From assembly GCF_020085105.1 (NCBI RefSeq), contig NC_058055.1, forward strand, positions 17,178,822-17,242,821: a DNA stretch of 64,000 nt, written 5' to 3'. A program made the position numbers and the translations under genes. Of the stretch, positions 60,644-64,000 are shown piece by piece (the stretch's first letter is position 1; each line of letters opens with the position of its first letter). This stretch comes from Siniperca chuatsi. Taxonomy: Eukaryota; Chordata; Actinopteri; Centrarchiformes; Sinipercidae. The notes under the pieces are model-generated. The model was not told the origin of the DNA. It saw nothing but the letters and a program-made list of their open reading frames with translations, and did not search any database.

Positions 60644-63593
60644 ACACATATCAAGAGCTTATGAATCACTTTAAGATTGTGGTATTAAACCATTGTGCTG
60701 GTCTCCAACCCTAACCTTCCTGTTATACTTTGGTACCTGGGCCAGCCTCCAGAGCTCTGCCCTGACTGGATGGTTATTACATTAACTACTTTGGTTTCAC
60801 AGAGATGGGGCTGGCGCGACAGGGGAAGTTCGAACCCCTTTTGACCTCACTGCTACCCCTCAACCTGATTTAGTCATTACACAAACCAGCAGCCTTGCTT
60901 TTCAGTTAGAAAAGACTAAAATATTACATTTTCAAGCGTTACGTGGCCAGCTTACTTGTTTTTTCCATCAGCCATGATTTAAATTGTTGGTTTACCCCAT
61001 GTTTTCTCATTCCTAGCGGTATCTAGCAATGTGGATAGTTTTGGTTTTATTTAACCAGGGTTTGAAGTAGAGATTTCTTCCTACACCACAGTACAATTAA
61101 TGTGAATGGAAGATTGTTTGTGGTGCTCACAGCATTGAAAAATTACTTTAGAAAAATTCAACAGCAGAGTGTCTTTCATTAAATAGTACCCTGGCTGCTT
61201 AACACCTGTGTTGCCTGGTGGTCCACTCAAGTATGTTCATACAGACAATATTGATGCAGATCCTTCAGCTCTTACAAACTGTTCACTGTGGGGGAATTTG
61301 CAGTGTCAGGTCTGCCAAAACGTAAATAAGAAGGCAACTCATCTGTAAAACTACTACCCAGATATTACAAAGGCAAATCTTAACATTTGAATACTATTGC
61401 AACAACAACATAAGCAAGATAAATGAGGTGTTTTCAAAGTCCATATGTGTAGAATTTGAAAATATCTGACTTTGGCGACTCCTAGTGGTAGTATAAAAAA
61501 GACACTGTGGCAGACAGCAATGCAGGCTGCTACAACCCCCACCCCTCACAAAGCCAACCCAGAAAAGATGACAATGAATGGGGTGACATCAACAATGTCT
61601 CAGTTTCTACAAACAAAAACTTGTGCCATCAGAATAATTTGAAAGACAATAAATTCACATAAAAATTATACACATGGCAGCTTTAATCATGATAATCTTA
61701 AGGATTCACACTTTAAATGTGTCATATAGATCTGAAAAAGTAAATTAAATGCAAAGAGATAGTTAAAAAATAAAAGAAGGAAACTAAAAAGAGGGAATTT
61801 CTACTTTTACTGACCTGACTTGTCTTTATTTTCCAACAGGAGACCAGGATGGCCAGTTCACCAACTGGCTCCGTGAAGACACCCCTGGGACTTGTGCGGC
61901 CCCTCGTTGTGTGGCCATGACCATCCACACTTCTGAGAGCGGACGTGAGAGCAGTGACAATTTCCGGTGGCTCGACGGCTCCTGCGCACTGCCGTTAGAT
62001 GGATATGTTTGCCAGTACAACTACAAAGGAATGTGTCCACCACTGGAGGACGAGGGTAGAGGTCCAGCTGTTTACACCACCCCATTTCACCTTGTCAGCA
62101 CCCTGCTGACTCACGTGCCCTATGGGTCTGTAGCTGCTCTACTATGCCCTGCAGACAGCTCAGACCCAGATGCTCGTGCTGAGCAGACAGTACTGTGCAT
62201 GGAGAGAGATGACGAAACAGTGGGCTGGTCCAGGGATGCCCCACTCTGCTCGTCCAGTGCAGCTCCACAGAACCAAGACTGGTGTAGCGGGGACCATGGA
62301 TGTGAGCAGTACTGTCAGAACACAGACACAGACTACTACTGTTACTGCTCTGAGGGCTTTACAATAGATGAGGACGGGTACAGCTGCAAACTTGACCTTC
62401 TGAGTCAAACTGACCCCCCTGAATTATCCTCTGACTCCGCCGGTCCCACTGACCAGCCACACATCAAAGACATCTGTGTGGAGATGGGGTGTGAGTACAA
62501 CTGTGTGGAGACACCTCGGGGCATCCGCTGCACATGCCCCCCAGGCTACCAAATGGGTCCAGATGGCCGCAGATGTTCTGATGTAGACGAATGTCAACAG
62601 CAACCATGCCCGCAACTCTGTGTCAACATCCCAGGCACCTTCCACTGCACCTGCCACCCCGGGTACCAGCCAGATGACGAGGGCGAGTGTGTGGACATCG
62701 ATGAGTGCCTTGATGAAGGCAGCTGTGAAGGCACTTGTGAAAACACAGTGGGGTCCTTCGCATGCCTGTGTAACCCAGGGTACGAGTCGGGCAGTGAAGG
62801 AGAGTGTGTAGATGTAGATGAGTGTGTGGGGGAGTCGCCCTGCCAGCAGCAGTGTCTCAACTACATGGGAGGGTACCAGTGTTACTGTGACAATGGCTTT
62901 GACCTGCAGCCAGATGGACTTACCTGCCAGCCCTCGCCTGATGATGAAGAATATTCCACCCTGACCCCTGACCCAAGTGACTCCGCTCACATACCTGACT
63001 TGGACCCCGACCATGATATTCCCTGGTCCACCTCATTCACCCCGGACCCAAACTTTGAAGCTGACACTAACTTTGACGTTGACTGGCTGACAGAAGCCCC
63101 TGAAGGACTCTCCCCTGACATGCCTCATGGGTCAGATAATCACCTCAACCAATGGGATGCCCTATCACCAAAGCGATATCAGACAGCTCCAACCCCGACG
63201 CAGACAGACCACACAGGCAATGAAATTGATAATGAGGCTGAAGCTAAGACAGGTGGTAGAGAAGCTAGTGGTGGGGTGGGAGCTGAGACTGCAAACGGGT
63301 CAGCCACCGGGACTAGGGAGGGGGAGGGATCTAAGATGGATAATACAGAGGATGTTAGCGGTACAGCAGAGGTAGGGGCTGGATCTGATGCAGGTAAACG
63401 GAAGCATGACAAGAGCTGGCTACTGGTGGCCCTGCTGGTGCCTCTGTGTGTGTTCCTCGTAGTGATGCTGGCTCTTGGGATCGTCTACTGCACCAGCTGT
63501 GCTGTGGACAAGAGCCTGAGTTTCTCAGACTGCTATCGCTGGATACTCCCTACAACGCCTCCTGACAGGAGGGATGGCAAAACCCAAGCATGA
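59645..63593 (+). CDS. cd248: Endosialin (CD248/TEM1), group XIV C-type lectin
   Basis: Type I membrane glycoprotein of pericytes and stromal fibroblasts in mammals, binding matrix proteins. Two exons, 59645-60077 and 61840-63593, sum to 2187 nt (728 aa). A second in-frame Met before SLLCVLWLLMVCLAPG is an alternative start. Order: signal peptide; C-type lectin domain (ALCHQEGCFTVFL, LWIGLHR, VTGDQDGQFTNWL, GYVCQY); Sushi-like segment (AVYTTPFHLVSTLLTHVPYG, almost as in human); five EGF-like units (DWCSGDHGC, DICVEMGC, DVDECQQQ, DIDECLDE, DVDECVGE starts); an acidic Ser/Thr stalk of about 170 residues; a membrane helix (WLLVALLVPLCVFLVVMLAL); and a short tail with DCYRW. Human has three EGF units and a longer mucin stalk. 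The splice uses a GC donor (60078) and an AG acceptor, placed inside the lectin domain. Confidence 0.93.
60608..60650. repeat. (CA)n microsatellite in the cd248 intron
   Basis: CA dinucleotides with one TA interruption, directly visible. Confidence 0.9.
61428..61688. repeat. Dispersed teleost repeat in the cd248 intron
   Basis: AAGTCCATATGTGTAGAATT at one end and ACACATGGCAGCTTTAATC at the other, with GCGACTCCTAGTGGTAGTAT inside, is text I recognise from a common fish MITE-like repeat. Non-coding. Confidence 0.45.
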
Positions 63594-63809
63594 ACCCTAA
63601 AATAAACAAACACAGGTGCACTCGCACACACACAGATGTGTTGAACGCCTAGATGTCTGTTAACATTTCTTTTGTGGTCACTGAAACTACCATTTGGATA
63701 TAGTACAGCTGGCTGGTTCTCCCATTCATCAAGGAAAACTTAATGCTTTCTGTTGCCACACCTTTTGTAAATAATTCACTTTCTCAACATGTTTTTAGAA
63801 TTCAATAAA
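63594..63809 (+). other. cd248: cd248 3' UTR and poly(A) signal
   Basis: AATAAA at 63804-63809, followed by a second near 63813, gives a 3' UTR of about 215 nt. No further coding sequence is seen. Confidence 0.55.
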
Positions 63810-63934
63810 ACCAATAAACTGATGAAATACTGTGTGGTTTGTAAGCCTAATGAGGTTATAACATAAAATAATGTCTAACCAAGGGGACTGTCAAATGAAA
63901 GTGTGTGTGGAAAGAATGTGTGTTTATGGTTTTA

Positions 63935-64000
63935 TGGTTCCATGTCAAGTCAAGTCAGTTTTATTTATATAGCCCAATATTACAAATGGCAAATTTGCTT
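63935..64000. repeat. Start of a dispersed repeat cut by the window edge
   Basis: GTCAAGTCAGTTTTATTTAT then ATAGCCCAATATTACAAATG is the familiar start of an abundant teleost repeat. It runs off the window, so size and class are unknown. Confidence 0.5.

Larger units (their letters stand above)
60078..61839 (+). other. cd248: GC-AG intron inside the cd248 lectin domain
   Basis: Exon 1 ends GTCACAG and the intron begins GCAAAG; it ends TTTTCCAACAG. Joining gives GFVWVTGDQDGQFTNW, matching the unbroken human text GFTWTTGDQDTAFTNW, so both edges are pinned by protein similarity. No GT at the junction keeps the frame. The intron holds a (CA)n run (about 60608-60650) and a dispersed repeat at its 3' part. 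Confidence 0.8.

Overview
This is vertebrate nuclear DNA, almost certainly from a ray-finned (percomorph-like) fish. Genes are split by GT-AG introns. Introns and gaps carry (CA)n/(TG)n microsatellites and short dispersed elements typical of spiny-rayed fish, and the six proteins read here resemble vertebrate families. No bacterial, viral or retroviral-type coding region was seen.

All six genes lie on the + strand: cone arrestin arr3 (promoter near 2.6 kb, coding 4457-9610), znrd2 (SSSCA1; 11341-12760), fam89b (14393-15267), a very large ehbp1l1 (18055-46203, 31 coding exons), the CaaX protease gene rce1 (48588-51876) and endosialin cd248 (59645-63593). Exons were joined by hand from splice sites, reading phase and similarity to remembered human proteins. 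The znrd2 (227 aa), fam89b (168 aa), ehbp1l1 (2847 aa), arr3 (375 aa, skipping two microexons) and cd248 (728 aa) models all sum to whole codons; rce1 (about 299 aa) is uncertain by one base at one exon edge. znrd2-fam89b-ehbp1l1 matches human 11q13.1 order; rce1 and cd248 are also 11q13 genes in human, whereas ARR3 is on human Xq13.

Region by region: 1-2.4 kb holds no recognised gene. A TATA box and CRX/OTX-type motifs precede the noncoding first exon of arr3. A 1.7-kb gap holds a chimeric local duplication and the CRE-bearing znrd2 promoter. fam89b has a CpG-rich start. ehbp1l1 takes up 28 kb and encodes an N-terminal C2-like domain, a Pro/Ser/Thr-rich part, two long Glu/Arg/Lys helices, a CH domain, a C-terminal bMERB domain and a CaaX-like end. 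rce1 follows, with a TG repeat against a splice acceptor and a long-terminal-inverted-repeat element in an intron. About 7.8 kb without a recognised gene leads to cd248.

The genes are mostly functionally unrelated (photoreceptor shut-off, a zinc-ribbon protein, actin-kinase adaptor, Rab8/10 membrane traffic, prenyl-protein processing, stromal lectin-like receptor). One possible link is that EHBP1L1 ends in a CaaX-like motif and its neighbour RCE1 processes CaaX proteins. The observations most worth checking are the roughly 420-residue ER/K helix exon of ehbp1l1, the arr3 microexons that would make a tail-less arrestin, the GC-AG intron inside the cd248 lectin domain, and the chimeric duplication downstream of arr3.
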